This document shows, piece by piece, positions 23,201 through 35,082 of a DNA stretch of 64,000 bases; the stretch's first letter is position 1; the number at the start of each line of letters is the position of its first letter. The stretch is from Paramacrobiotus metropolitanus (lineage: Eukaryota > Tardigrada > Eutardigrada > Parachela > Macrobiotidae), in NCBI RefSeq assembly GCF_019649055.1, contig NW_026570228.1, positions 1,116,001 to 1,180,000 on the forward strand, in the 5' to 3' direction. A program made the translations under genes and the position numbers. Below the pieces are notes generated by a model. It was not told the DNA's origin, made no database searches, and was given only the letters and a program-made list of their open reading frames with translations.

Positions 23201-26200
23201 GTAACGTAACGCAAGATTATCACAAGAGCTTATTAGCAACTATCAAGTACTCAAAGCAAGATTCTGCAATTAACGCTCTTTCTGACAGTAAAGTCTGGTA
23301 TCTGTCGGTATAATTTCATTATGAGCATACATACCGTCCACGAGATGATAAGATTATTCGGAGTATCTCCTCTGCCCTGAATATTATCGGGATTCTTGTA
23401 CGGTACATCCGGCGGCGTGGTGCAGGCCTCTTGGCTGGGAGCACTGGCATTGCTGAGTCCAACTGCACTGAACGCTTTTACACGGAACGTGTAATTGACC
23501 CATCTGTAACCAGCTTTTCGATAATGCCGGCAATTTTCATAAATATAAAAGTTTGTTAGTAGTGTGCGGTTTGCGTTTAGGCATTAGGCTTCAACAAAGG
23601 GAAAACTTAAATATTTCGGATGTGTAAACTGTAAAGCGTACAAAGAAAGTTTCATTAAAGGACGATGTGAGGTAAAACCCAGTGGCCGGAGTCGGCGGAC
23701 ATATGCTGATGAAATTGTAAAGTTTTAGTACAGATTAAAAGCGTAAACAGCCTTTTGGTCTTTACAGTTGATGTATTTCTATCAGCAGTTTTTGTTTAGG
23801 AATTGTACGATGCGATAGTGGTAATACTGTCAGTCTGTCAGTAAAAAAGGTGTATTTTGTAACAGAATGACACATTTATCCTAGTGGCAGCTGTTGCATT
23901 GAATGTGAAGCAACGAACTTACGGGCTGAGTTCTATCGATTCAGAAAAAGTACCAGCATGAATTCCGCTTTTGAGATCATCCCAGACATCGGGCTCAAAT
24001 GATGTACTGTATTGGATTATGTATTCAAAAACTGGATCACGGTTATCTCCACCGTGTTCCCATGAGACAGTTGCGTAACGACGTTCACATTGAGCTTTAA
24101 CGTTCAATGGCGGATTGGGCACATCACGAACCAGCAGGGACGCCGTGGCTTCCACGCGGTCTAACCGCGTCCTTGCAATACATTTGTACAGTCCAGAATC
24201 GACCTCCTGCGCATCAGTTATGATCAAGCTGTTGTCATTGGTCAGGAATATTCGACCACTCTCGCTGGGCTTAATGGGTTCGTCGTCGCGTGCCCACTCG
24301 ATCAGCACTTCCAGATTGGGATCGCTGCTGGCCGAGCAGCGGAACGTCGCTGAATCACCGGCATTCCGTTCGATATCTCCAGGAGGCATAGTTATTTTGG
24401 TTTTCTCTAAACATTCACACCGTTACACAGAATTACCTTCTGCACTACAATAGATGAATGACCTATTTAAGAAGGGGGCTTGTGCTGAACGTTCCTATAA
24501 CGAATGAGGCAAAACACGAAGAAAAGAAGGAAAAAAAGAAAGGTGGGTAATTAATAAGCATTGCATCAGAATGTATGGATAGAAAAATATGGATAGTGGA
24601 CTATTTTCGCGAAATATGGATTTGCACGTTTTGTCGTACCTAGTAGTCTAGTGCCTAAGAACCTGAGCATACTGCATGCACCGTCAGTTGTTGGATGCCA
24701 GCTTCAAATCGATCATTACTGCTACTTCAAGTATACATGAATATGCAACATCCGTACACTTACAAAAGTTGGACAACGTTGGTATTGTCGCCCAAAACAG
24801 TTTAAACTTTGACCGATAAATATAAACTGACTTATTGCAAAAACTTTTAACTGAAAAGAGCTTCCACGTTAACTTTGTCGAAATATTATTGATTTCTTTT
24901 AGTTCCGTGTGTCTTTTGCGACCGATTTAGAAAGCACCCCCTAGTTCCACTTTGACTTTGTCGTCAATTACCAAAGCAGGTGGTTTGAAATTTTCGTAAA
25001 ATTTCCATTTGTGATAAGATTCTCCTGATGGGGTGGCTTACTCTAATGTCCGCGGTGAAAGTGACTGCAGTCGTCAACACAGTTAAAATACAAGGGTCAA
25101 CTACGTACTCTTAATGTCAAGCCGGCCGGAAGCGCGTTGCATGCCGAAGCGATTCCTCGCTTCGCAAGTGAAATATCCACTGTCATCAAAGTGGCTGCCA
25201 TTGATAAGTAGGTCTCCGCTTCTTTGGATCTCATAGCGCGATCCGTTGCCGAGCTGGGCACTGACAAGAATCTGTCCATCCTTGTCCCAGCTGACAATTG
25301 GTTGCGGCGCACCGTAAGGCCGGCAAGTAATTGTGATCAGTGCGCCTTCCACGGCTTCCGAGAGTGCAGCGGGAGGCTCCGTTATGGAAGCCTCCATGGC
25401 TAGAGAACGGGACGGAAATTGATCAAAATAATAACGTTTTGTTTTAGAATAGTATGCACAGTATGACAGTATCATGCACCACTAAGTAGTTTCGACAGGT
25501 TATTAGCAATGCTCTGCAGATACTAGTGCGCTTACCCATGACGTTTATGAAAACATCGGCAAAGATATATCCGTGGGCATTACTGGCGTTACATTGATAG
25601 TTATCCGTATCGACATCCTTCTGGACACGGGTTAGCGTTATGTTGTTTCCATTGATTACTCGATTGGCTGTCCTTGCCACATCTGTAATCGAACGGCATA
25701 GCTGTACGCCACTACACAAGTTCACAAATTAATTCCAAAGTCCCAGTCTGATCGTTAGATCGTAGCTTATTAATATTTTATGTAAGCCATCTTACATACA
25801 GTAAAAGGCCAACGCCATTAAAAACAGCAAAACCAACTGCCTGTGCACGGCAGACTGCTATGTCATATGCCGCATCGTGCAATGCAGTTCGCAACCGGTA
25901 CTTAATGATCGTCATCGTCACTGATCGACCAATACGCACTATATTTCACGCCTGTGCAAATCGAATTCTTTGCAACAGATTTCGCTTACAATGATAATTG
26001 GTTTCTAGTTTACGTTTTATTCCACACTCACTTTCAATGGGCGTTCCGTTGACGAACCATTGGATTCTGGGTTCCGGAATGCCTCCTGCCATGCATACAA
26101 ATTCATGGTTTTCGTCTTCGGCCTTGGTAACTCGCTCGGGTTCAACAATCCAGTACGGCAGAGCTGGAAATAAGTGAAAACAAACACTGTAAGAAGGCAA

Positions 26201-28752
26201 GCAGAAGCAGTGTTCTGGTGGGAGCGGTGCTTGCGGTGGTATTGTGACAGGCTGATTAACGCGGTATTTATTATACAGTGAAACTTCATAGCAGCAGTGA
26301 TTTGAGTAGGCTGAAAACCAAAGTGACACTTATAGCCAGCAATGGCATCACACGTGTGACCCTTGTCAAAATCAAACCCCTCACACATTTAACAATATAT
26401 TGTTAGCAGACCCTTTCCCTGGGCAATCAGAATGCGGCTTTTCTGTGTACAAGTTGACCTAATCAATAAACTCGCAATGCAAAAATTAATATGCACTTGG
26501 CTCAATATATGCTTCAGAAAGGATACCCGTATCTGTGTACGAGAAGATTTATTTACATTCAACGGTTAATGTGAACACATGGCTGGCGATTTCTCCTATC
26601 CCGTTAGAAGCAATGCATTTGTATGTCCCTTGATCTTCGAATGTGAGATGCTTTATTCTAAGCACTTTCCCAAAATCAGTGAGAAAGTGTCGTCTGCGCG
26701 GTAGTGGAGCGTTTTCTCGTTCCCATCGAATCTCTGGCAGTGGTCTGGAATAAGAAAGGATAGATATATAGGCACACATATCAGGATAATCATTGCAGGC
26801 CACTTGAACAAGCAGTTAATATCCATTTAAAAATACCATTTAGCCGTCCATTTAGCCGTCGCAGCTGCACTGCCTTCAGACACATACAAGCCCATCCGGA
26901 AACAAGAGCACACTATACGTGAGAAATCACCGTAGAGAAAAGCCATATACGCGGCATGCGGTCATTTATTTCGTATAGTGGTGCAACTTGTGCTCTTGTT
27001 TCCGAATGGACTTGTACAAGGTACATAGTCTGTACGTGCAGTATTTCAATATGTGTATACGTACGTTCCACCGTAAATGCATGAAATGTCGATGAATCGA
27101 CCCAGCATTCCCGTTAAATTCTTTGGCGATGTGTACTGGAGGACGGGGGAGGCTTTATTCGGTGCAGCTGATCTTGATGGCTTGACAATGAGTTTTTTCC
27201 ATTGGCCGGTTTTATATTCGCGTAAAAAAGGAGAAAAGACTGAGCAACCATAGGTATCTTCACCGCTGGCGTCCCGAAGAGTCACATTAGAGAAATGCAG
27301 AGCACCTTCCGGATCAACCGATATACGGCTGCCGTTCACGGTCGTTATGGCGCCATTCGGGCTTTGCAGTGTCCAAAAAACATTTGGGCGGGGTATTCCG
27401 ACTGGTGGGTAGCATTTAATCGTCAGAGCTTGACCTTCGTCTACCACGATTTCCTCTGTGCTGTCCCCGCCTTGAAATGTATCCAGTCCTGCCACAGCAG
27501 AATACATAATCTGTAAAACTTCTTAACCTTCAGTATAATTCATTGTTGTTTTATAGAGCCTCATAGCTCACAATTCCTTTGCTATCAGAACCCGACCAGG
27601 CCAACTTATATCATTAACTTTTGGTTCTCAAAATATTATTGTATGAATTATTAACAAAACAGTATAAAGCGAAGCTACATTACAGTTATTTTATGTAATA
27701 TGTAAATACAATATGTTATTGTACTCTGTATATACGAATGCATTATACTTATTCCGCAGTACAGTAGCAGGTTATCTAACAAATCGAGCTACAAACACCA
27801 TGTGAATTTGCTTGATTATACAAACCAAAAAAACGTATTTCTAGATCTGTTGATGCTGTTATTGAACTCTTAAGTTGCCGACCGATTCAGCCTTGATCGT
27901 ATGGACAATTTCGTTCACACACAACAAATCTGTCTTAATGGTACAGTTAACATAATATATAACTTTTTCTGTATCATTTCTGCCTGACTGCTTAATGGGT
28001 GAGGAAATAAATACCTGCACGTCGTAGATACACAGCGTTTGACAGTGATATTCCATAGAAATTCTCAGCCCTACACTGGTACAATCCCTCGTCGATATCC
28101 TTTGGTCGATGTATTGTCAAAGTTCCTTTTCCAGGCTCCTGTGCTATACGATCGTCGCTAACCGATACCGAAAACTCCTGTCCATTTTTTATCCATTTGT
28201 ATTCAGGTACAGGATCACCTTTCGCTTCGCAGTCCAACACAATTGGCCTGTCTTCTTGATATGGATTTGATGATTTATACAGAAGTTCCTGAGGTGGCCC
28301 TCGTACCATGTAGGGAGGCGATGTCCCTAGAAGCAGAATTTTACACTGCTACATTACCAGAGAGAACTGGTGGTATTTGTCAACAACAGTTGTTGCAGCT
28401 ACTAATATTACGCAATCACATGTACGTCTAATCTTTTTGGTAATTAATGTTGTTAGTGGTTCTATGCGTTTAATGCGCAAGTTTCGCTTTATTTTTGCCA
28501 CACAATTGTGTTCGGCAGCGCATGCATGCAAAGGACCAAATCAGCATGTACCGATTGCTTTCCTATGGCATAAATTGCCACCACATTATGCTGCCCTTAG
28601 ACTTGGCCGTGGCACGAACTGTCAGTTTACTCACCGGCTCTCGCGGAAGTCCCAGACGAAATGAGAAACAACAGCAGAGGAGCTATAAATTTGGCAAAAA
28701 CTGTCAAGCAGCCGGCATGGAGGCCGGCGCTGGACGGAAGCCGCCTCTGCAT
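20275..28752 (-). CDS. L1CAM/neuroglian-type cell adhesion protein
   Basis: Twelve exons with consistent phases: 28752-28635, 28326-28015, 27488-27065, 26744-26557, 26163-26032, 25682-25536, 25399-25109, 24406-23923, 23503-23335, 22862-22514, 21205-21030 and 20958-20275. They give about 1157 aa. Exon 1 ends in a signal peptide (FIAPLLLFLISSGTSARA). Six Ig domains follow, with typical YxC cores (GLYQCRAEN, GTYKCIASN, NYQCNASN, GYFTCEARN, GLYKCIART). Then come five FN3 domains (for example WVNYTFRVKAFSAVG and MYRIYLYAVNDKG). This 6 Ig + 5 FN3 order is the L1 family ectodomain, which mediates neuronal adhesion at the plasma membrane. The membrane span and ankyrin-binding FIGQY tail are not found. 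The frame stops at 20275 just past a possible GT donor at 20280. A 38-bp intron could lead to 20242-20030, which encodes a weakly hydrophobic then Arg-rich segment, but this is doubtful. Confidence 0.9.
22140..22320. repeat. C-run and CTGGCGCAACTGGTG repeats in an intron
   Basis: Inside the intron between the exons ending 22514 and starting 21205 of the adhesion gene. The segment holds a run of about ten C residues, CTGGCGCA words repeated three times and a second C-rich stretch near 22297. It looks like a small inserted repeat. No element ends could be defined. Confidence 0.35.
26885..27016. repeat. 132-bp inverted repeat in an intron
   Basis: Arms at about 26885-26921 and 26971-27016 are reverse complements with a few differences and a small bulge: GGAAACAAGAGCACACTATACG on one side against CGTATAGTGG...GTGCTCTTGTTTCC on the other. 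The arms enclose about 50 bp. The element sits between the adhesion-gene exons ending 27065 and starting 26744. It is likely a short foldback MITE. Confidence 0.7.
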
Positions 28753-29532
28753 AATGACTTTTTTTCAAAACGTTGCGTCAGGTTGCTTTTTCGGCAGTCA
28801 ACAGCTAAGTACAAATTTTGATCAAGAAATACGGAATCCGTTTGATGGGATATGTGAGGGCTGTCCTCGGCCTGCACAATCCAGTTAAAACATACAGTTC
28901 AGTTAATGGTATTCAGAATCGATAGCCCGCACAATACGGCAAACTGCAAAAAAAAGAGCATATTGGTTGCAAACTTGCACTGCATATGGCTGTTGAAGAC
29001 AGAAGACTAACATCGGGCCAACGTGATTTGGTTTCCAAAGCCTGCGAATTTTAATTACGCTGGTTTTTCAAGTGCTTCAAATGCAAGGCATACACCATAT
29101 TCAGGTACTTAAATTAATTCTGTCCGATGATAATACTCTTCATTAAATATCACAATAATGTATAGCTTTGCATTAACAATTTTCAAGGCATATACCGGTA
29201 TTTAGTTTAAAAAATAGCAGTAGTTTAGAAAATACTGGTACTCCATGCCTGCTTTCACTGTCACATAAAGATTTTTACGTAGATATTGTAGCCGCTGGAT
29301 TGTCTGGATTCACACATGATATGCTTGCTCGCTACTGATTCATAAGGGCGATATGCCCGCTCAATTTTATCTGATACTACATAGTAATAAAATTATACTT
29401 ACACACTTGTTGCTCAAGTGCTGTACTGCTGTTTTTCGCTTTCTTGAACACATTCGATCACTTTGCCTTACTAATCATTTTCAGCAACATAGTTCACCTG
29501 CTTTTTTCATCTTTCCGCTTTTCTTCCCAATA
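28753..29532. other. upstream region of the adhesion gene
   Basis: No gene seen. It should contain the promoter and 5' UTR of the minus-strand adhesion gene, whose start codon is at 28752. I could not place a core promoter. Confidence 0.4.
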
Positions 29533-29855
29533 GTGCATGTGCGTTGGTTACTTGTACAATGTAGGACTAAATGGTCGCATAGCCCCATACCCAGCATTCT
29601 GTACGCAAGCGGTGCAGTGCACTTGTACGAAACGGATATTTTGAACTCAGTCGTACAGTGCACTGCGCTGCATGCGTACTGAATGTGGAGATGTTGGGTA
29701 TGCGACCATTTCGTCCTGAGCTGTATGTGTAAAAATCACGCATACATCTATACAAGTACAATATCGCTGGCCAGCCAATGGCAATTGCGAAATAGCCTTA
29801 GCTGTATAGACTTATGCGTGATTTGTACACATACAACTAACCAACGCAAATGCAC
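29533..29855. mobile_element. 323-bp foldback MITE with TA target
   Basis: The terminal inverted repeats are 25 bp with two mismatches (start GTGCATGTGCGTTGGTTA on the left). They are flanked by TA on both sides (29531-29532 and 29856-29857), the signature of Tc1/mariner-type insertion. Inside are two further hairpins. One pairs 29563-29630 with 29653-29719. The other pairs about 29727-29756 with 29797-29833. There is no coding capacity. Confidence 0.75.
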
Positions 29856-30428
29856 TAATATATACACACACGTTTACGCCGTACATGTACTCGTACTGGC
29901 TTATTAAATCGGCCAGTCTGATGATCTTTCGTTTATTTATGCTCTGTCAAATTATTCTGTAACACTGCTTTACGCGCAAATTCAATGAAGACCGTACAAT
30001 ACCTCATACGGATTGCACATTTTCAGGTTTGAGCAGCAGAATAAAATGGCAACAACACTTTCCTTGAAAGTAATAGAACAGCATAACATACCTACTGTTG
30101 TCTCCAATATCTATACCCATGCACAACAAAACAGTATAAAATTACTACGACAGTTCACTTTCAATTTTCAAAAACGAAAGGGAACGCAGAAAGGGGAGAG
30201 AACTTTCTCTCGGATACGATGATGGTTTCCGCCCGTAGTTCCCAATCCATTTTTTCTCTGCGTGTGTGCTAGAAAGGCTACAGCAAACTAATATCATCGT
30301 ATGATCGTACGCATGCTACTGTATATTCTGTATTCTGCATATAAAGATCCATCTTCTCCCCTTTCATCTTCATGTGGTTTCGACCCCAGCACCCGACAAG
30401 CGCAGGATTATGTAATCCGCTCGAGCGC

Positions 30429-31146
30429 GTACAAGCTTGTCCGGTAATTTCTGCCGGTTCAATACAGCGAAATACACAAATTTGCTTGTTACGCCAAACG
30501 TAGTGTAGTGGCAATCGCCACAGCGCAAACTTCGCGCTAAATATGTGCTATCTGTACTGTAGTGGCTCGCACATCTTGTACCACAGAGTTGGTGTACGGG
30601 AAAAATGTGCATCCAATATACACACTCTAACCGGGCAAAACGCACGATTCCCAGTTGGCGTGCATTGATAAATTTCTGATGTTTCTCAACTTCTGGTCTG
30701 GAGAACCTTCTTGAATATTAAAAAAATTAGAGCTCTAATAATTATTAATTAAATTTATGCTCAAAAGCAGCCATTAACTTAAATCTTTGCTGTCAGCTCG
30801 AATTCAAACACTGATTTGTTGTGGTTTTTGGGGTGCCCCTGCAGAGTGAGGGGTACGTTCAGCAATCAGCGTCAACATTCTACAGCTACAGAACAATTCG
30901 AGTTCTCAGATACAGAGCTTCTTTTCTAAGGTGAATTACAATTTTAAAGAAAATGTTTGATTCTGGACAGATTCAGAAGGAGAGTTCATCTTGAAGTCAA
31001 ATCAAGCATTATTTCGTAGGCGTGCATTTTGCCCGGTTAGAGTGTGTATATTGGATGCACATTTTTCCCGTACACCAACTCTGTGGTACAAGATGTGCGA
31101 GCCACTACAGTACCTTTACGACAGAATTTACCGGACAAGCTTGTAC
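30429..31146. repeat. large inverted repeat, 93-bp arms
   Basis: The 93 bp at 30554-30646 and 31021-31113 are reverse complements with a single visible mismatch (C against T near 30641). A further paired stretch lies outside (30429-30447 with 31128-31146, core ACAAGCTTGTCCGGTAA). It is separated from the first by about 106 bp on the left but only 14 bp on the right, so the left side has an insertion or the right a deletion. The centre of about 374 bp has no gene. The near identity implies a young or conversion-maintained structure. Confidence 0.85.
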
Positions 31147-31515
31147 ACCGCACCAACGTATACGAGTAAGTATATACACAAGATGCGCTCTGCCGCGTGA
31201 ACAAGTAGCCGGTAAAAAAGGCTGGCTGGGCTTTCAAACAGGATATTGGCATTCTAAGAAAAACAGGACAGGAAAGAAGCTGTCTGTTGATTCTGGTCGA
31301 CAACGGAAATGCACAGTGGTCAGCGGTTGATAGCTCAACCACTATCACAAAATACGTCCGTAACGGTCCGTTTACCGAGGATCGATAACACCTGATACGT
31401 ACGCTCGGCGGAAAGAAGAAATTACATAAGTATTGTTCGGTTTATTTGTCATCCATCGTCATCAGATTAACCTTTTGATCATTATTATTTTGATAATTGA
31501 TGGCTTACTTTTGTA

Positions 31516-31900
31516 GATGGTCGGGTCATGCGCGCCAGGATGATAGAATTGCTCCATCCAGCAACAAACGTTACAAACCGACGGCATAAGTTGGGAACGG
31601 CTATCTTCTTCATCCGCTTCCCCTTGATGACGGACGTTCCCGAATGGACCGAACGAGAAAATGGCAATCTGCGGTTTTGTAACCTTTTGTGCATGATCAA
31701 GGGTTTTCAAAGTTTTTAAATGTATCGATTTCTAATGAAATATTACTACACTGTGCACACAAACTCTGGATGCTATTCCAGGTCGACACGCTATCTTTTG
31801 TACTTTCCCATTTTGCGAATGCTTTTCAGTGGTTTTTTGGACAAAAATTTTAAAATCAGTTATTGGTCTGCCGATATTGCGTTTGCAAGGCAAACTGTCA
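31516..31900 (+). pseudogene. fossil of BTB-BACK exon 5 plus 3' region
   Basis: Copy of exon 5 of the BTBD-type genes at 51263-53743. The acceptor TTTTGTAG is preserved just before 31517. Peptide pieces HARQ and then RRHKLGTA..IRFPLMTDV match gene D (HACQ and RRLKLGTA..IRFPLMTDV). One extra base near 31579 shifts the frame. The sequence after about 31715 (TATCGATTTCTAATGAAA) matches the 3' flank of gene D near 53909. The final exon is not recognisable. It is a dead remnant of a fourth BTBD copy. Confidence 0.75.
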
Positions 31901-33202
31901 AAGGCGTTGCATCTGACGTCTACAAAATACAGATACGGGAGCGCTGCTGCTGTAATAAAATCAATTTTCTGTCATCTATCTGTACTTCTTTGAACATCTT
32001 TTACTTTTTTTTGTGCTAAGCGGTATTTTAGCCGCAAAAATTCCATGTACATAATACTGTAGTTACGTTGCAATCGGCAAACGACAGCCGACAAACGTAC
32101 AGACCAAATGCACACAGACCAGGTGTGCGCTACGCTCACAAGTCAGCCCGATGTTCGCTTTGATTCACTAGAAAAGAGCATAAGATTAATATGTATGTGT
32201 AGCATATGCACAAGTACTAATACAACAGAGCATATGTACAAGTACATATTGTACGTGAATCCCACGAGTCGCATCTTTGACAGCGTCCTGCTAATCTTTG
32301 CACCCAAGCACCGTCCGACGCCGGTCCGGACTGCGGGTATAGTATTTTCTGACATGACAAGTTCATCAAAAGTTAATGTACTTATTGGAATAATGCAAAG
32401 ATTACTGGACATGCTTAACGAAATACGAATACGGAACGCTGACACGTCTGTTTGATAAATAACCATCGCACCGAAAGGCGCGATTGCAGTACAGCATCTT
32501 CTAGCAAGTAACGAAAAGGTAAAACATATCAATGTTGTTATTACGGCTCTGTGTTATTACGGTTTCGATTTTGGATCAAAAACCGATTAATAGTGCTCTT
32601 TCCAGCCATCAAGGAGTAAGAGGAACTGCTTTCGTGCGTGAAGCCTATTTTTGCGCACGACTATGGTTATCAAGCAGTTAACCGAACCCAGAGTATCCGG
32701 CCAAGCACGAGATGCACGCAGCAGGTGGGTCAACGAAAAGCTGCTACTACGGCGCTAATATTACTCTGCATCTGAATTCAGACATCCGGTGCAGGAAAAT
32801 TTTAACGGTACTCGTAGCCATTGCGTGGATGGACTGTCTTCCATCTCTTTTTAAACAAGTAGATGACCTCACAAACGGGAGCAGACCAACAGAACATTCC
32901 GACATCAATATTTTAGCCTGAACAACAAATTTGTTAGAAGATTATTCAAACATTTTACAATTGTAACAAACATAATGAAAACACTCTCGATATACAGAAT
33001 ACAGATATTGTGCAGATACCAATGTCTCAGAATACAGGTATTGTTCTAGGTTTCTACGTGCCGTCATACCCCTATGCGCAAGGTCCTGATGACATTTAGG
33101 GAAACGAGTGCGATATAGAAGCGTCGCCGGACAGAGCGGATCGATGCCACCGAGCGGCTTTGCATTGAAAATTCAACCCAAAAGACGAGACTAAAGCAAT
33201 TA
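31901..33202. other. intergenic, no gene seen
   Basis: Overlapping open frames on both strands around 32108-32532 lack recognisable domains and splice structure. Nothing else was noted before the left end of the mariner element. Confidence 0.4.
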
Positions 33203-34510
33203 CGAGGGTCACTCAGAAAGTAATGATAACTATCGCACGATTTTTTATTGCATCAGCGCTTTCCTCGTATTTTCTCAAAATACTGCCCCTTCATCTCTAT
33301 GCAACGCAAACATCTAGTCTGCCACTCATCAAACATTTTCGAAAAGAAATTAGGTGGTAAATTAGAGATCGCTGTATTGATATTTTCTTCCAGTTCTTCA
33401 TCATTTTCAAACTTTTTACCACGTAACAATTTCTTCAACGTTGGGAAAATCTTGAAGTCGTGAGGTGCCAGGTCAGGCGAGTATGGTGGATGTGGGAGGA
33501 TTTTCATTCGCGATGCCGAGATAAAATTCATTGTGGCATTCGATGTATGGGGACGTGCATTATCATGGTGATAAATGATCTTCCTTACGCGGCTTTGGGG
33601 TCTCTTTTTTCTGAACTTATCAAAGAAAGGCTGAAGAACATTTGCGCAGTACCACTGTGAATTCAATGTTGTGCCACGCCGTAGAGCCGATTTCAGAAAA
33701 ACGCCACGCCTGCTGGAAATAAAAGCGTACATCAGCTTACGGGTACTCCTGGAACGCTTGACACTAGTGGGGGTGGGGTCGTCGTTTCCGATCCAAACTT
33801 GATTCTGCTGCTTCGTTAGGGGATCATAGTATGAAAACCAGGATTCATCCTCTGTGTACACGTCATATTTGCGTTCGGTCGAAATAACGTCAAAGATGTT
33901 CTGGGCCAATTCGACGCGGACTTCCATCTGGGCAGGAGTTAATAAATGAGGACCCATCGCTGACAAACCTTGCGCAGACCAAGCTCACTGCGGACTATCC
34001 CACAAACCGTTCCCTCCGATATCTGCAGTTCTTCTGCTATCTGTCTGACGGTAATATGGGGATCGTGTTCGATCAGCTCTCTCACTGCGTCCGAGTTCTT
34101 CGCCGTGGTCGCTGTAGGAGGTCTTCCAGTTCTGGCACCATCGTCGAGGTCAAAATGCTCAGTGCGAAATCGCTGGAACCAACGCGCAACAGTAGGATAA
34201 GAAGGAGAAGAATCAGGGTGCAAACTTTTCAACTCAGCATGACAACTGCGCGCGCTTTTCTTTTCTAAAATTTTTCTAAGATGATAGCACGAAAGTCGCG
34301 CTTCGTTAAATTAGCCATGTTTAATGACTAGTGCAGTGAACAGCTCGACTCGACTGCGCATAGATGCATGCCAGTCGCCAGCCGTAGGCGGTATGGCCAC
34401 GGCCATTGCCCTATGATCTAGTTATGAATGCTACAGTTTTTAAAAAATTAGTTCATAATTATATGATTATTTGCTGATACCGATTATCATTACTTTCTGA
34501 GTGACCCTCG
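33203..34510 (-). mobile_element. mariner-type transposon, 1308 bp
   Basis: The 27-bp terminal inverted repeats (start CGAGGGTCACTCAGAAAG) at 33203-33229 and 34484-34510 are identical. They are flanked by TA duplications at 33201-33202 and 34511-34512. Size and TA target are typical of mariner. The element encodes one transposase on the minus strand, which is disrupted. Perfect ends next to a damaged gene suggest fairly recent insertion, perhaps mobilised in trans. Confidence 0.95.
33253..34318 (-). pseudogene. mariner transposase, frameshifted
   Basis: The ATG at 34318 opens MANLTKRDFRAIILEKF and then hits an in-frame stop near 34266. A second frame (34232 down to about 33950) carries the helix-turn-helix DNA-binding region (HITVRQIAEELQISEGTVCG). 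A one-base deletion near 33950 moves the frame again, and the catalytic domain continues to 33253. The DDD residues of a DD34D mariner are present: Asp in YTEDESW, Asp in HHDNARPH and Asp 35 residues later in LAPHDF. The catalytic core therefore survives while the reading frame is broken at two places or more. Confidence 0.92.
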
Positions 34511-34512
34511 TA

Positions 34513-35082
34513 TTTGATAACAACGCGAAAAGTGTTTACTAAAACTAGTTTTACTGATGGTGTTGTTGAAAAACTACGTGGGGAAGAAGAGTTCGGCCGT
34601 GGCTCTATTGATTTATACGAGACATTTATACAAGTTACATTCAAATATTCTTCTGTGGCTGTCCAGTATCTGGACCCTTCTCTCATCTGGGTGTTTCCTT
34701 TGTACTCGTACGTTTTATTTACATTCTGACCAAATTAGCGCGTACCTCACGGTTTGTTTGCCCTTGACTAAACTAATGTAATCAAAATTTGCAGTTTCAA
34801 AATCTACAGCAAACGTGCACTGCTACAGTAAGCAAATACAGATATGTAGGTAGTAAAGAAACAACCCCAGCAGTGAACAGTCTTAATTGTTGTGGAAGAT
34901 CTTATTACGGTCGTTAAAATGCTGTTGTCGCATATCCACTTGAAAATCCGCTAAACCATTAGCCTGATTTCGATACCAAATGCAGATTTGCTCCTATAAA
35001 ATGAAAAGCAACCAAAAACAATCACTGGCACATATCACGGGCATCATATCACATATCACAATTACTGGCACATATCACGTTA
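34513..35082. other. intergenic with CACATATCAC repeats
   Basis: No gene seen. At about 35015-35080 the phrase ACTGGCACATATCACG occurs twice, with two more ATATCAC words between. This is the 3' side of Kelch gene A. Confidence 0.4.

Noticed and set aside
29353-29907. Open frames across the MITE
   Set aside because: They run through inverted repeats and target duplications, with no domain.
31022-31330. Protein frames sharing HFARLECVYWMHIF on both strands (30370-30645 and 31022-31330)
   Set aside because: The identity comes from the DNA inverted repeat itself. Neither frame has a gene structure.
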